64,000 bases of DNA from Perca fluviatilis. Its lineage: Eukaryota; Chordata; Actinopteri; Perciformes; Percidae. The notes beneath the pieces were generated by a model. It made no database searches. It was not told where the DNA came from and saw nothing but the letters and a program-made list of their open reading frames with translations. The position numbers and the translations under genes are program-made. This document shows, in pieces, positions 18,824-32,193 of the stretch. Location of the stretch: positions 31,733,434 to 31,797,433 of the forward strand of contig NC_053121.1 in the NCBI RefSeq assembly GCF_010015445.1. Reading direction: 5' to 3'. Within the stretch, counting starts at the first letter, position 1. Every line of letters begins with the position of its first letter.

Positions 18824-19407
18824 TAGCCTGGATGCCAGCCGAACTTAGCCCCGCCCACAACATTTGAGGTCGGGAAGTTCGGTCTGGACTTGATCCGTGG
18901 GGAAACAACTATGCTCGAACCAGAGCTGTTCGGACCAATCAAATTGTCAGGGCAGGCTTTATATGATGATGGACAGATGATCAACAGTAACATAATCAAC
19001 CACGTCACCAAAGAGCGCTTGGGTTGAATTTGTTTACAAGAAAGATGTCTGCCACTGGAGAATTGAGATGTGTAGATTCTGCCATCACGTCTGTTATAGA
19101 AGATATCGACGGCGCATCGACAGCAGTCTTAAAGGAGGAACAGAGAACCGTGATCATGTATGTATACACATTGCCACACCCGTCCGCACGACACGGAAAA
19201 CTGTCTTTGCTCTGTCGAAGCTTGCCTTTGACTTGTAGCTTCTGTGACGTCCGTCTCCGTTGCTCTGATTGGTTGTAGGTCTATCCAATTGATTTCAGAG
19301 ACATTTTCTTTCCTGGTTCGGTTGAAACACGCCCCATAATCACAGCCCAATGGAGCAGTATCAGACTCATATTCTGACTAGAATCTGAGTATGACGACGT
19401 CAGTCTG
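18824..19407 (+). mobile_element. DNA element carrying a RecQ-like helicase N-terminal fragment, 9-bp flanking repeat
   Basis: 584 bp beginning TAGCCTGG and ending CAGTCTG (weak terminal inverted similarity), flanked on both sides by the perfect 9-bp direct repeat CTTGCCCAC (18815-18823 and 19408-19416). Its interior carries a frame from ATG 19045 ending near LKEEQRTVIM (19158), which resembles the start of helicase frames found in fish mobile DNA. It then runs into unrelated sequence. It is a deletion derivative with no working protein; the superfamily is uncertain. Confidence 0.6.
19045..19158 (+). pseudogene. RecQ-like helicase N-terminal remnant inside element 18824-19407
   Basis: Encodes MSATGELRCVDSAIT... 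leading to LKEEQRTVIM, the usual 'LK.EQ' entry just before helicase motif I. The motif itself is absent and the frame continues into non-helicase sequence. Helicase assignment rests on this short motif and on the neighbouring clearer copy at 20066. Confidence 0.4.
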
Positions 19408-19886
19408 CTTGCCCACAACAAAAACACAATTAAAAGCAAATGTTTATATAGTTTTATTAATTCAAACTCCATAGCAGTGGGGGTGCATGAGGTTTTAGGG
19501 GGTTAAGAAAATCATTTTAAATAGAAACACAACAACAAAGACATAAGCAATTGATGGAAATGTTTGGTTGGTCATAAAGAAGCAGATTTCCTCCAAACAT
19601 GTAATTTTAAGAGCTGACAAGAATGTGTTAGCATTAAGGCAGGCAAAAAACTGCAAGGAAATCAAAACCCTTTTTCACAAGACAACATAACCGAAGCAAA
19701 AATCACCCTTCTGCGTCTGTATGGAACGCACCGGGCAGAGCAGCAGCTCGACCGCGGTGCTGTAAGATGATGTAGTATTAAGAGAGACAACGGTCGCGAG
19801 CAGTATGAAAGACCAAAATGCAGCGTAAGGAGGTTAGTTGGGGTGGCGGATGGGTCTAACAACACAGGACTGTCACCCAGGAGACC

Positions 19887-20342
19887 TAGTCTGGCTCCGC
19901 CCTCCTACGTACTCCACTCTATTTTCCTTCAGTACACCATCTGGGTTTGCGGAATATTCGCGGGTTTTCTGCGACCAAATCTTTACCGGTCCAATCATCG
20001 AACAGAGGGAGTGACTGAGAATGATGACGTTGAGGTTGTGCGCTAATTTGAGTTGTAGTTCCGTAATGGCGGCGGAGAAAGATGCGAGCGAAGCCATTAT
20101 GCCGAATATCCAAAAGTTAAAGCCCGAGCAAGAACAGTATTTGCTGAGTTGTGTTGGTGGCCATGATGTTGTGTACCTCCTCCCCACGGGGTTCAGGAAA
20201 AGTTAGATTTTCCAGCTCGCTCCGTTAGTGGTGAAGGAGTTGGCTAAGGCTAGCGATGCTAAGCCGATAGTTGTTGTGTGTCATCAACCCTCTTATTAGC
20301 CTGGTCCTACCAGACAGTACGTAGGAGGGCGGAACCAGGCTA
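19887..20342 (+). mobile_element. TIR element carrying a broken RecQ-like helicase 5' exon
   Basis: 456 bp bounded by inverted repeats of about 27 bp: left TAGTCTGGCTCCGCCCTCC then TACGTACT, and right the reverse complement with two mismatches ending AACCAGGCTA. A third GGTCCTACCAGAC palindrome lies inside the right end. It carries the helicase remnant 20066-20206. No clear target-site duplication was seen. It shares the TAG.CTGG terminus and helicase cargo with the element 480 bp to the left. Confidence 0.65.
20066..20300 (+). pseudogene. RecQ-like DNA helicase N-terminal fragment, interrupted by a stop
   Basis: ATG 20066 opens MAAEKDASEAIMPNIQKLKP, followed by EQEQYLLSCVGGHDVV and then LLPTGFRKS, the helicase motif I (Walker A) region. 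The expected LPTGxGKS has Gly changed to Arg, and the next codon is TAG (20204-20206). The same frame stays readable after the stop (IFQLAPLVVKELAKASDAKP), so the stop is a late mutation in a once-open frame. All downstream helicase motifs are absent because the element's right terminus follows. It is decayed transposon cargo, not a host gene. Confidence 0.6.
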
Positions 20343-21548
20343 CCAGAGTGGCTCTGGGCAGATCCAATAGTTTTAAACTGTACTTTTAAATGTACCCGCC
20401 TTCAAGGAAGTAAACACTTGTCAATGGAGAGTGGCCAGACTCTCTGTACAAATGAAATGTACGAGAGTCTGCTAGGACCAGCATACAGGAGACTGGGGTT
20501 TGTGTCCCGTTCTTGTCCCACGTGTCACAGAACTCCACCCATGATCTTTTCCTAAACTTTACTCTCCTGTTCTTGTACCATGGCTACCAGGATGCGGGGA
20601 AGGACTGTGATGCACATGCTCTATGAACACAATAACGCAGAAGCTTTTTGGGCAACTTTTATTGTACTGAATGAGGTGCCATTTTTGAAGATAGCTTCTC
20701 TGAATACATCCACCGTTCTAACAAACACAAGACAGAACGGGAAATGTCTCAACCTGATAACTCTCCACCTCTTGTTGTTCTTCTCATTCTTCTACTCCTC
20801 TACTTCTTTTTCCCGTCATCAGCTGGTTCTTTTTATTCTTCACCACAGCAAATTTACTCTAAGTCATAATTCAGAATCATTCATTGCAGCAACCCACCAT
20901 CAAGCACTGATAAAACAGTTTTGACATTCAAAATATTTTGTCCTTCTCATTACTGCTTCATTGTTCGTCTCTTACAGTGTCATTGTATCAAAACTGTCCT
21001 CTGACAGAATTTGACCCAACAATGTAAAAGCCTGTCAAACATAGTATGCTTTCATTTATCTTTACTGTGCAAACTTGAAACCATACCTCAACTGTCATAT
21101 ACAAAAATGGGTGGGGATAGATTAAATATTTGACCTTTGCTAAAGAAAATATTAACATATTTCTGTCCGTGGCTCTTATGCTCATCAGGGAAAAATAGAA
21201 ACTCTCAGTTTGTTTGGATGACGTTGAATCTAATGTCCTCGCGGTGCTCTTTGATGTCAAAAGTTTGTGTTAGCGTGTAGAGACAGCTAATGCAGCCCAT
21301 ACTGGAACTTTACCTGAATGAAAAAACATGTTGGAGAAGTTGTCTGCACAAAAATGATCAATAAAGTATTATAAAAGGCAGACATTGACAAGGGATTGTA
21401 GACTGCATGAGCTCTGTGTTTAACTCAGCAGCTCTTAGTTGATATGCACAGTGAACTCTCAACTTTACCTTCATTCTCCCTTCCAAAACACTGAGTTGCA
21501 TATTGAGAAGAGTTCATCCTTAACTAAGTTAGCTCTTAGTTAAGGATA
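20343..21548. other. Intergenic DNA, mostly unrecognised
   Basis: 20440-20590 (with CCCGTTCTTGTCCCACGTGT) resembles a dispersed fish repeat, at low certainty. The 114-residue open frame at 20580-20924 has no recognisable similarity. Confidence 0.4.
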
Positions 21549-21660
21549 GTGGTGATGGCGCAGTGGATAAGACACATGCCTTTGGTGTGGGAGAAATAGC
21601 AATTGTAATTCGCTTTTGATAAAAGCGTCAGTTAAATGACATGTATTGTACTGTAATGTA
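21549..21660 (+). mobile_element. tRNA-derived SINE, internally deleted
   Basis: Starts with a tRNA-like head carrying the A box TGGCGCAGTGG (21556-21566). The B box expected about 30-40 bp downstream is missing: the sequence jumps from GTGTGGGAG to the SINE tail ATAGCAATTGTAATTCGC, with the CGCTTTTGATAAAAGCG hairpin and the ATGTATTGTACTGTAATGTA end. It cannot be transcribed by the normal two-box polymerase III promoter. Confidence 0.7.
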
Positions 21661-24600
21661 ACTAAATTAGAATCAGCATCATATTTTGCAAACAGTCTCA
21701 CATTTCCAGACAAGTATAAAGTTCTAGTTTCCAAATGTTTTAAGACTTAAAATTACTGCCAACTATTTTCCAAATCATTAGATTTAGGATTTTTTATATA
21801 TTTTTTTTTTTTGCTTTATCAGACATCATACATTTGCATTCATTTCAGTACAGTATGGACATAAAGTCTTTGAATACAATTTTGGCAAGGTTATGTTACT
21901 GCTCCATGATAATGCAGTGCAGTCTGTCAAAACATTACTGTGCAAAAACCAATTACTCATTTTGTACTCAGGCCAAATGCAAATAATATTGATAATTTTG
22001 GGGCAATTCAGACAATCTTTCCCCTCTTATAAAACCCAAAATCTGTTATTGCTGAAATAACTTGCTTACTAGCAGCATCAATATGGGTCAAATGTGTGTG
22101 GTATTTGCCAGTTGGCAACGACATCGGACATTTTTTCACATGTGCAAAGGCTAAAACATACATCCTGATCCCCAGCAATAAAACATTTTCCTCATCTTCT
22201 TTTTTTCTCCATCTTGTCTGTAAGTAAGGGTGATGGAGATCCTCATTGACTTATGTCGGTTACCATTTTGCAGTTTTTGGCCAGCCTTTCAAACCAAGTC
22301 TCTCCAAAAGTCAAGTCACATGTCAATATGCAGCCAGGATTTCATGCAGAAACACAACTATGAATAAGAATTATGATTTCACAGCTATTTCATGTCACTT
22401 ACAAAGAAATAAAAGATAGACAAAGTAGTTATAGTTTATTATGTCTGAGGCCCTGAACTCTTCTGTTACTCACTGTGTTTTTGTAAGCACTTCTCCTTGG
22501 TGAAATATACCTGGCTGCTACCAAACAAATGCTGGCAAATGTTTGACAATTCTCTGTAAGTTTTCTGTTCCTGCATTGCTTTTTGACAGTACAAATGTTC
22601 TCTGAGACAAACAATACAAATGTCCAAATGAGTTGTCACAGTCAAATGCATATGCCATGTTTCAGTCAATCATCTTGTCCAACGTGTAACCTTACTCCTA
22701 CATGGCAAGCTGACACCACTTTTGCGTTCTTTCAAATTGTTTTTATCCTTTTCTGTACAACTGACACATCAGTTGACTGGTACGCTGATCAGGTACCTTT
22801 GCACATGCTCATGCTTGCTCCCTGATACACGTTGAAGCCGACTTGCCAGCAGAGACAGTGGTGCTGTCACTGCAGACACCTGATTAAAAAATGTTGCAAA
22901 TAGTCTGCAAGCAGATATGTGCTGGCTCGTTGGCAGAGTCGCAGGGCTTTTGTGGGTCAACAAGAGGCAACTGATTCCAGGGAGTGTGGAGACGCAGGGA
23001 GAGTGAAAGGCTTCCATGCAAAGGTAGACTGAGAAATGTGTTTCACAAGAAAATGTGTACACAAATGCATGTGTGTGTCTGAGACATCTCATGATTCTTA
23101 ACAGAAAAGGAGGATATTAAATGTATTTATTGTATGAAGAAGAATTCCGCACTTTTTTTTTTATTATTATAAAATGTTGAAATTTATCCTTTTGTAGGTG
23201 TACAGCAATACAATGTATTCTCTCGCTCCTTTCATTTAATGCAAATGAAAACTGGTGATTGAGTGCTTTACTTGATTGACTCAGATTTTGAATTATGTAT
23301 TTAATTGATTAATTTGGGGAAGTTTACTTGTTTTATTTCTTAGCTGTGTCCAGCTTTGTCTGTTACACAAATTAAATAACTGACCCAACAATGTCATAAT
23401 TAAGTAAGTTCTGTCTTCTAATTAAACGCTACAAGACGATGAAGAACTGTTTCCCAGCTCTGTTGTGACTACGGCCGCCCTGTTGTTCTCCGCTCAGATG
23501 GGAAAACAAATAAAATCTGTTGTCTGTTTTGGGGGAATCACACTCCTGCAACCTGGCAAAGCCAAACGAAGGGTAACGGTCTCGCGTCTCCATCGTCATC
23601 CCAGAGAACAAACATTTGCACAACGCCTGGGAAGATGATATCCAATGCCACCCAAGGACTTAACAAATGACTCAATAATTCTGAGCATCAAAGCCGCAGT
23701 GTGCAATGTGGCGTCTGACCTGCGAGGTCGCTGGACTCCATGACATCAGACCCAGTATCACGTCATGGTCAACCTCAGCCCCTGAGTGCTAATTAAAACC
23801 AGACAGAAGGATCATGGACAAAGCTCAGGGCATTACCATTCATCACTGAGCAGCTTAGTTTGTTTATTTGCAGATGTAGAAGAGAGAATAATAACAGATT
23901 GTGCAAATTAGAGGAAAGAAAACCCAAGGGATATATAAATTAACAAATAAAAAGGTGGGTAAACTTAGTGTAGGAGGTTTCACCGTCTGCTACATCCCAG
24001 TATCCCTGTCTCCTCAGCTGATTACACTGCAGCGCTGCACTCCAGGCTCCTCTCTCATGTGACCCAGCGGTCCGTGAAGTGTCATCAACCTTTATGAGAT
24101 GGACGGGCTCAGAACAGAGGCCTAAAAGCTTGTACATAAAAGAGAGCATGTTTGCTTTGCTGCCTTTAAATGGACCCATTACAGAGCAGTGGAGAGAAGA
24201 AGAAATGAAAGAAGAGAAATGGAGTAAAACAGATGCAACTGATTCGTTGAAGATCAACAATAAGCAACAAGTCCTCCCTGTGCTTTTAAACATGAATTAA
24301 TGTAGATTCCAAGCGTATTTTAAGTCTGTCTTTGACGCCTTGACTCACCGGCGTGGTGGAATTTCGTAGGGGTGTGAGAATCTTGCTGTAATGGGCATTC
24401 CAGCGCAGCAACATTACCACTATTTCCCAACAATCAATCACAGTCAGTGTGCTTCAGGGGGAGAAAGAGTAAAAAGAAGCTGCAGGAGTCTGTTTTCTGT
24501 GTAACGTGTTACTATAGGTGGTATTTAAAAAGAAAAACAGTTTATCTCATGTAAAGTAAGTTGTCGATGCATATCTATAGTGATATCAATCTTTGATGTA

Positions 24601-27600
24601 TCGCTCCCCAGTTGCTTAAACTAAATGCTATTTAAGGCAAGTCTGAGAGGTGTAACCATGAAGGATAAATACATATTTTTACACAAGATAACCAGTCTAA
24701 TACCTACAGTACACCCTTATACCCTAAGAAGTTATCTTAAGCTGTATGACACATATAAATCAACGAGAGGGAGCATAACACTGCCAAGATTAGGAGTTTA
24801 ACTCCTTCTGGGGCCACCCCTTTAAAAGAATGTACGCAACCATGGTGCTGCAGTGTGTTCTGGATCCAAAACTGCAAAGTAAAGCTTTTCTAAAGATAAT
24901 GCCAGTGACGAGAACTAATAAAGGTTTGCAGAGAGCAGCAGTCTTCCTGTGTGACTCGTCTATGTGATATAAAGGTGACTTTACTGTTTGTGTCATGCAG
25001 AAACCATCCTAAACTGTGACAACTATTACAGTTTCAAATGGATACAGATAGAGGACAATAAAAGGCATAATTTTGACTTTATGCATAACTTACTTTGTTC
25101 GCTTTTGATGACCACCACCCATTTGGACACACAATATGTACACACCCTCCTGTTGTATATCAGAAAATTGCTACACTATGAGCAGAGCTGAAAACACTAT
25201 GAATTTTCCCCATGCTTAGGGAAACATGTAGCAATGCCCTGTTTATATAATTTCTCCTGCTCATCATCATCACACAGCCAGCAACTAATAATGTGTAATT
25301 TCATGTATTTTGCTGTAAATGACTTGCACATTGCAAAAAATATTTGCTCTATACCCTGCATTCAAAATCTGAAAACCAGTCACATGCAATACTTCCAACT
25401 GTTAACAGACAGATTTTGTTTGTTAGTTCTGTCATCCAGCTTATTTTATCATTGCATATCATCTTATCTCATTTTACTTCATGAAAGTCATTCATTTTTC
25501 ATTTATTCATTTGTTTTTGTCTATTTGGTGTTCTAATCTAAATCAGCTTAAGCAAAAGTACTATAGAAACATATAGATATTTCTTCCTTTAAATTTCTTC
25601 TCCAAAAGCAGGACCTTCTGAGACCAGTGATGATATGTCATGATCCCAACAAAGCAAATACACTAAACTAGGTAGGACGAAGCTGTTTTGGTGTGACCTA
25701 TTTAGTTTTCTCCAGGAGGTTTCAATAAGGCGGAACATTATACCACTCCTAAAAAGACTAACCTTCTGGCAGACTCCTTGTGTTAAAACAGATAATTACA
25801 TGACAAACTTTCATGGACACTTTGCTGTTTGAAAAAGACATCATCATCTGTAAGTGTGTGTTTGAGGGCGGTTGCAGAGTTGAAGCGTTGAGCTGCTGGG
25901 CAGCTCCTGACTATTTGACAGTGACACTGCACATATGCCCATTTTGAGATCGCCGATGTGCTCCACTTGCCGTCAGATCACGTTCGACCCAGACTTGGAA
26001 GGGAGGTGGACGATGTTGTGAAGCAAAACAAAAGGGCGTTCACTGCCGTGTTCCACACATTCTCAGCTAATCAGGAACTGCCCTGCTTGGAGACACAGTG
26101 TCCACTGAATAACACCATGCAGTGATAAGGTCACCAAATTAACTAAAGCTGGAATCAAGAAACTGAAGCCTTTTCTAATCCGTGACCAACAAGATTAGAG
26201 GCTTCCACTCAACATACAGTTTTTTTGTCGCTGGAGGAATCACTCAGGGCCCTCAGCTGTTGGACACAAAGAGGTGCCAGAATTTTGAAAGTTTGCTCCA
26301 AAATTAAACCATGCCTAGTGGCGAATGTAGGTCCGTGTGTAGATTATCTATGCACTTATCCTCACGTACGCTATTCATGTAAAAAATTACAAAATTAGTA
26401 GTTACGTCTTCACTACGCCCACCGTGCGCATAGCGATGACCTAAGGTGGGTCGCTGGTCGCTACTTTATGACATCATGTACTGCCTACTCTCAGTTTCTC
26501 CATCAAATACAATAAGAATACAATATATATTTTTAGCAAGCATCTATCCTCTCTCTAGCTAGTTCATTTATATCATAAATAACACCCCTTAAATGATATT
26601 GTCATGAAAGCACCTGGTACACAAAGTCACTCAATGATCTATGAAACTGTGTACATTTTTACATTGTGTGTGCATGGAGGTGGTTTACTTTGAAAGGACC
26701 AATTTAAGTTTAAGAGTGAAGAAACTTCAGAAAATATCTATAACAGCCCATCATCCCTTCTTCACAGGTTTGTGAGGATTACAACTTGTTTTTTTTACAG
26801 TGATGATTTTAAAGTTGAACTGAGATCAGTTTTTATGGAAATCCAGAAATCTGAAACATTCAGTGTTCTTCGTACAGCAAAGAGCACAAAGAGCCAGTGA
26901 AAAGTCTTTGTGTCTGGTAATAGCTGTGCAATATGCAAAACAAGTCTGTGTCTTTTCCCAAAGCAAAGGCAGCCTCGTTTCTGAAAAGGTTCCATACATG
27001 AGGTAGCGAGGAGAATGCCACACAGGCTAAAAAGACGAACTGGGGAGAGGAGAGAATACATTTTCTCCCTTCCTCTCCTTGCTCAGTGATCTAGCACAGT
27101 GAACACAAAAGATACTGTTTGCCAGTGTGCCGAGGAATTCAACCAGTTACCTCAATGACAGAAATAATGCTTCCCATAGAAAACATCGGCCTGTAAACAA
27201 CACAATGGATCAAAACTAACCACTTATGGATCTGACTTGGTACCATGTGATTTAGCAAAATGAATGTCAAGGCATCACTTAAAATGACATTACAATTACA
27301 TGGGTCAGTGTCTTAAAACTATAGCCCAACATAATGCCCAGGAAATGTATGTTGACACTTTTCCTACAGTTTTTCACTGTTATTGTAATAACCATTTCAT
27401 ATAATCACAAGATATTATGAAGGTATACCTCCAACTATCTCTTTTTTGCAAGAAGTCAGCATCAAATTTCACTCTCTTTGAGACCAAAACATCTAAAAGT
27501 TCCCCCACCTAAACAGTTTTTCATTATATGAGCAATTGCAGTCAAGCTAGCCCATATTTCTTCCCTCAGGTCTTCAGGTCCTCTATGTCTGTTGAGAACC

Positions 27601-28274
27601 ACCTCCATGATAAATCCTCAATGCTTTATGTTGCTTTTAGAGGAGCATAATTCTTGCAGACTGAGTTTTTTTAATACATTTTTTATCACCCAGTGTTTAT
27701 CCTGCGAACACATCCCTTCTTGACAAATTTCACATAGAAATATGGGATGACATTTATCTTCATCAGAAAGAAATCTCTGCAGCTTTGTGCCTTTTAACAG
27801 TACTTACCACTTAAGCGGAATAAATCAGTCTGAGGAAAAAGAATCACTTACAAATTAGAATTAAATGATCAGACAGATAAGATCCGAGGATGTGGTTTAC
27901 AAGTACCGCCGCATTCATAAAGTTCTTTTCTATCAACACAGTTTAGTGTTGCAGCATACACCTTGTCAAGGTTTGATGGGTGAGATTACAGGATTTTAGT
28001 ATAGATTTGGCTTGCTATGTTACAATGCATGTATTTCAACAAGGAAAAAAAAATAAGAGATGACGTTATTAGTTCTTGATTCTTAATGGCATTGAGAAAC
28101 TGATATCAATGTTAAAATCACCATATTCTATTACAGAATAGCTGACTTCAGGCTTTGAATACTTTCACAGATTGGACCTTGCATATTTTAGAGACTATGA
28201 ATAATGAAATTCATATAATGAATTTTTACTTTCATCTACAAAAATAGATATGGCATTTAAGAAATGCACTTCAG
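21661..28274. other. Intergenic DNA, no gene recognised
   Basis: 6.6 kb of mainly AT-rich DNA with many short open frames on both strands, none with a recognisable domain, signal peptide or conserved splice structure. No tandem repeat or TIR element was noticed. Confidence 0.45.
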
Positions 28275-28553
28275 TTTATTTTATTTTTCACCTGTAGCAA
28301 CTGTCTCTCCTGTGTTTTATTTAGACCTACATTCCAACTGGCCCACATTTAGAGGAAGGTTTATCATACCTGTCATTCTGTTAGAGTCATTTCCCTCCCT
28401 TATGAAGCCTAATAAGCTCAGTCACATTCTCAGGATGAGACCACACAGCTTTTTATACAACAGATAGTTGCAGCCAAGCCACCTGATTGGTCACTGATGC
28501 GTTCCAGCCGTGCCAGTAATCCCACAATGCACTGGCTAGATGTTATGAAAAAT
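28275..28553 (+). repeat. Dispersed repeat, copy A (partner at 36121-36355)
   Basis: Shares in order TCACCTGTAGCAA, TGTGTTTTATTTAGAC, GGTTTATCATACCTGTCAT and CACAATGCACTG with the stretch at 36121-36355, same strand, 7.8 kb away. Divergence is scattered with small insertions and deletions. Confidence 0.75.
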
Positions 28554-31500
28554 GGAAATGGTTTCGATACTAACTCATGTTAACGAGGGAGCTCGAAGAC
28601 AATCCGTCTTGCTTCACACTGCGTAAGTCTCATATTTGTAATTTATTTACACTGACTGTTTTAAAGAAATGGTACGAAACCACGTCATTGTTGAACACAA
28701 CATCATGTTGAAGAAGCCTCTCTTGGATTTTACTGCTATAATAAAGAATGTGTGCTTAAACTTCACTGGGACTTTCAGCACTCTGCTCAAATAGGCTTTT
28801 TCCACTGGACTATTTTGTTATCCTGGACACATGTTCTCCCTGCACAATATGTTTTCCTTTTTATTTATTTATTTTTGTTTCAGTGCACTTTATGTATAGT
28901 ACAGTTCTTCTCTTTTGAGTTATTGTCTGTCAGGACCAAAGGCAAAAATAGCATGTTGTTATTACCTCTGCAAAACCTCTTAGAGAGGAGGCCAAGGTGG
29001 ATGGATTTGACTCTGACATGGCAGACTGCTCGTTGCATCTTGTCTCCTACCAATGTCCAGTGTTGATTTTCTTCAATAGTTTAATGCCTAAACCTACCAC
29101 TGAAACAATCATTTGTAACGGTTTTGGAAGGCACTGACAAACAATTTCATCCTGGGGTGCCTGGTCAAAAAAAACTTTATGGGTAATTTAGGCTATGACT
29201 TTTTAGAGGACTTGTTGGCAAAGTTATACTCATGTATCCCCGCAAGCAGGTTCAGTAAGTCACAAATAAGCCAACATATTTGCTTATCGCCATTTCAGAC
29301 ACTTTTGATTTAGTTAGAGGGTAGCAGAAAAATACTAAGAAAACATGGCCAAATATTAGAAAATAACAAGGAAACTATCCATACAAATGGACATCAGAGA
29401 AATACACTTGTTCACAAAATGACCCCTCAAAAAAGTGCAAAATTATCCTTATTTCTGAAATTGTACTTTATATTTACTAATAATTGATTCCCCAATTACT
29501 GGCCAAATTTACATTTGCAAAGTGATGTTAACTTTGTACAGCACAGCCACCAAGATAGAGCCCTGTTCCTAAACCCTACATTAATGTTTTAATGCTTTCA
29601 GGGTATTTTTTCAAAATTGTACCATAAAACCAAAGGGCATTAACCGGTGTCATTCTGTGCCAAACCATGCAGACTCAGCACAGGCAGTCCAGCTGTCTCC
29701 TAAAAATGACTTTCCCATACAACTAAACGGCATTCTCAATTACATTCTGAGGAAATTCAACATGTCCTAGTACCAGCGACACATTAGAAACATTAAAATA
29801 TTTATTTTAACTCAAACCATCATCTTTTCTTAAAGTCTACCCAAGTGGGTTTGTTTAAATTCACAACATTAACCATGTGTTTAAAACTGAGACCATTTAA
29901 CAACATGCGCCTCTTGGTACAAGGATGTGTTGAATTCGGGAGAAAATAAGTTTCCCTCGAAATTGATTGACAATTGCAGTTTAGTTGTGTGTTTATGAGA
30001 CAGGGCTGGCACAGGTGCAATTAGAAACACCATACAGTATGATTTATCTATCTCAGTTAAATACATAGTGGACTTCGATGTAATGATTATGTCATACAGA
30101 TGGGCCTGGATTTAATGGCAGTTAAACATGACTTTTTCACAAACCATTGCAGCAACAGAAAGCTGAAGACCAGCTCAACAATGTGCCTTACATTTTAGAT
30201 CACAGCATCCTGCTTATCAAAATATTTTGCACCGCCTCTTATCAAAATACCTCAGTAACCCTGGAATCAGTTAAAACATTTCAGATGCATTGAGTTTACC
30301 TGACAGCGTTCGATTCCATCCAAACAGATGAATATTCCAACGTCACAGATAGTGGGTGTGTTGTTAAACAAAGGCGGGTTTGATTCTGAGCAGAGCTCAG
30401 CACTCCACCTCAACTTGGCACTGTCCGCCTGTAACAACGCTCCATGAGAACATGACCGAGCAATGCTAAATCCATGACCCCACTTACACTTATACCCCAC
30501 ATCACCCTGCAACCACCCTGTCCATGCCTCATTCTCTCCATTTCAATATATTCTTCCTCTCTTTTTCCTCTTTAACAGCTCAGCTGTATTCAAATTTAAA
30601 GTTGCCTGTCATTATTTTGGAGGGATGTTCTTGAGATTTTCATTAACGTCAAGCAGTTGTGGAAGAAGAATTAAGAAAATGTAGCAATACCACCATGTAA
30701 AAACAATTCTTTACAAATATGCATTCAAAATGTGCTGGGAATTGTGGTTGCAGTAGTTGTATTAGTAGAAGTACTTCTACATCCTGTTGTTTCTGAGTAT
30801 GGCTTCCCTTTTTACTCCTGCCTGCTGAGACTTTCTGTACGGCAGGTACAGGCAGTACACTTGTACCATATTCATGATACTGTATGCTCAAATCTCTCTC
30901 ATCCTATTTATTTTGTATCTTACTCTTCCTCTGACATCCTCTCACATCTCTCCTCCTGTCACTTATTTAATCACAGATCAACACGCTGCTCTGCTGAATC
31001 AAATAATATCAAAATCTCATCGCTGTCACCGGTTCTAGTGTTGTTAAGAGTGATGGCGCTCTCGTCCGCACTCTTTGCATATTTTTGATGGAGCTAAGCC
31101 AAGTGAAGTAGCTATAGTCATATCACTTAATATTGTTTTTAGTTACCCATGCACTTGTAACTGCCACTCTGAATATGTAAAATATCAAGACAGCACAGGG
31201 ATGCAGTTTTAAAGATTGAGAGACATAAAAAGGAGGACAAAAAGATTGAAAATCAAACCACACACATGGAGTTGCCAAGTATTTACCAGCCTAAACAACC
31301 GGCTGACATGCTCCTCCACACAGAAAATGTACAAGTCACGACTACAGGTGCTATTAAAGTATCACATGGTGAACACAAGAGCTATGGTTTGGTGGCTTGG
31401 ACTGCTTTGTGATTTTTTCCTGTATGATTCCAATGCAAGTATTTGTTAATATGACAACACTGACCAAGTTGAAAACTCTGTGATTCTCTTGTTTTGAGTT

Positions 31501-32193
31501 TTGTATTTTTTGATCTAGCAATGCCTTTTCAAGTGTAAAGTGTCTCTCTATGGCCTGTAGGGAATTAAAATCGACAAGATTACTTGAGCCATTTAGTGAT
31601 TGCATGGCTCAACATTTTTTTCTGTAGTTTGTATTTTGGCACCTTGCACCACAAGACAATTATACCATCTCCTTGTGGCGACTGTCTCTCTATTATATGT
31701 ATTGAACAGGAGAATACAAGCATGATAATTTTTTGTTTCACAATGTGCTGTGGATGCTGGAGAATATGTTTCTCTCTTAACGTAACTGAGAATGCAGTTT
31801 CGTTGTATTAATATGTAATCTTTTAAGAAAACAGGGTTGGAGCATGTGTATCTGTACTTGTATCAATCACACTGTGGGGACATACCAGTTTACACACATT
31901 GTGGGGACTGAAGCCTACGATAAAGCCAGATAGCTCATTTTGAAAGAGGCGGTCTTGATTCATTATAACAGATAAATTTTTTAAAGTTCATAACATAAAA
32001 ACAGCGAGAGATTTCTGCAATTTGCTAAGCACGCCAGATGAAAAAAGATCGAAGAGTAAAAAATGTGGGTGGTCCCCTTGCATCACATGCAAGTGTCTCA
32101 GAGTATGTGCGTATTGACAGATGCAAAAAACATTCTGTGGATTGCCCTCTCAAACTTTCACATAATGAATGTAAGTCAATGCAATGTCCTTCA
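28554..32193. other. Intergenic DNA, no gene recognised
   Basis: No exon-like sequence was recognised. 31870-31910 contains two close copies of a CACACTGTGGGGAC-like 14-mer. Confidence 0.45.
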
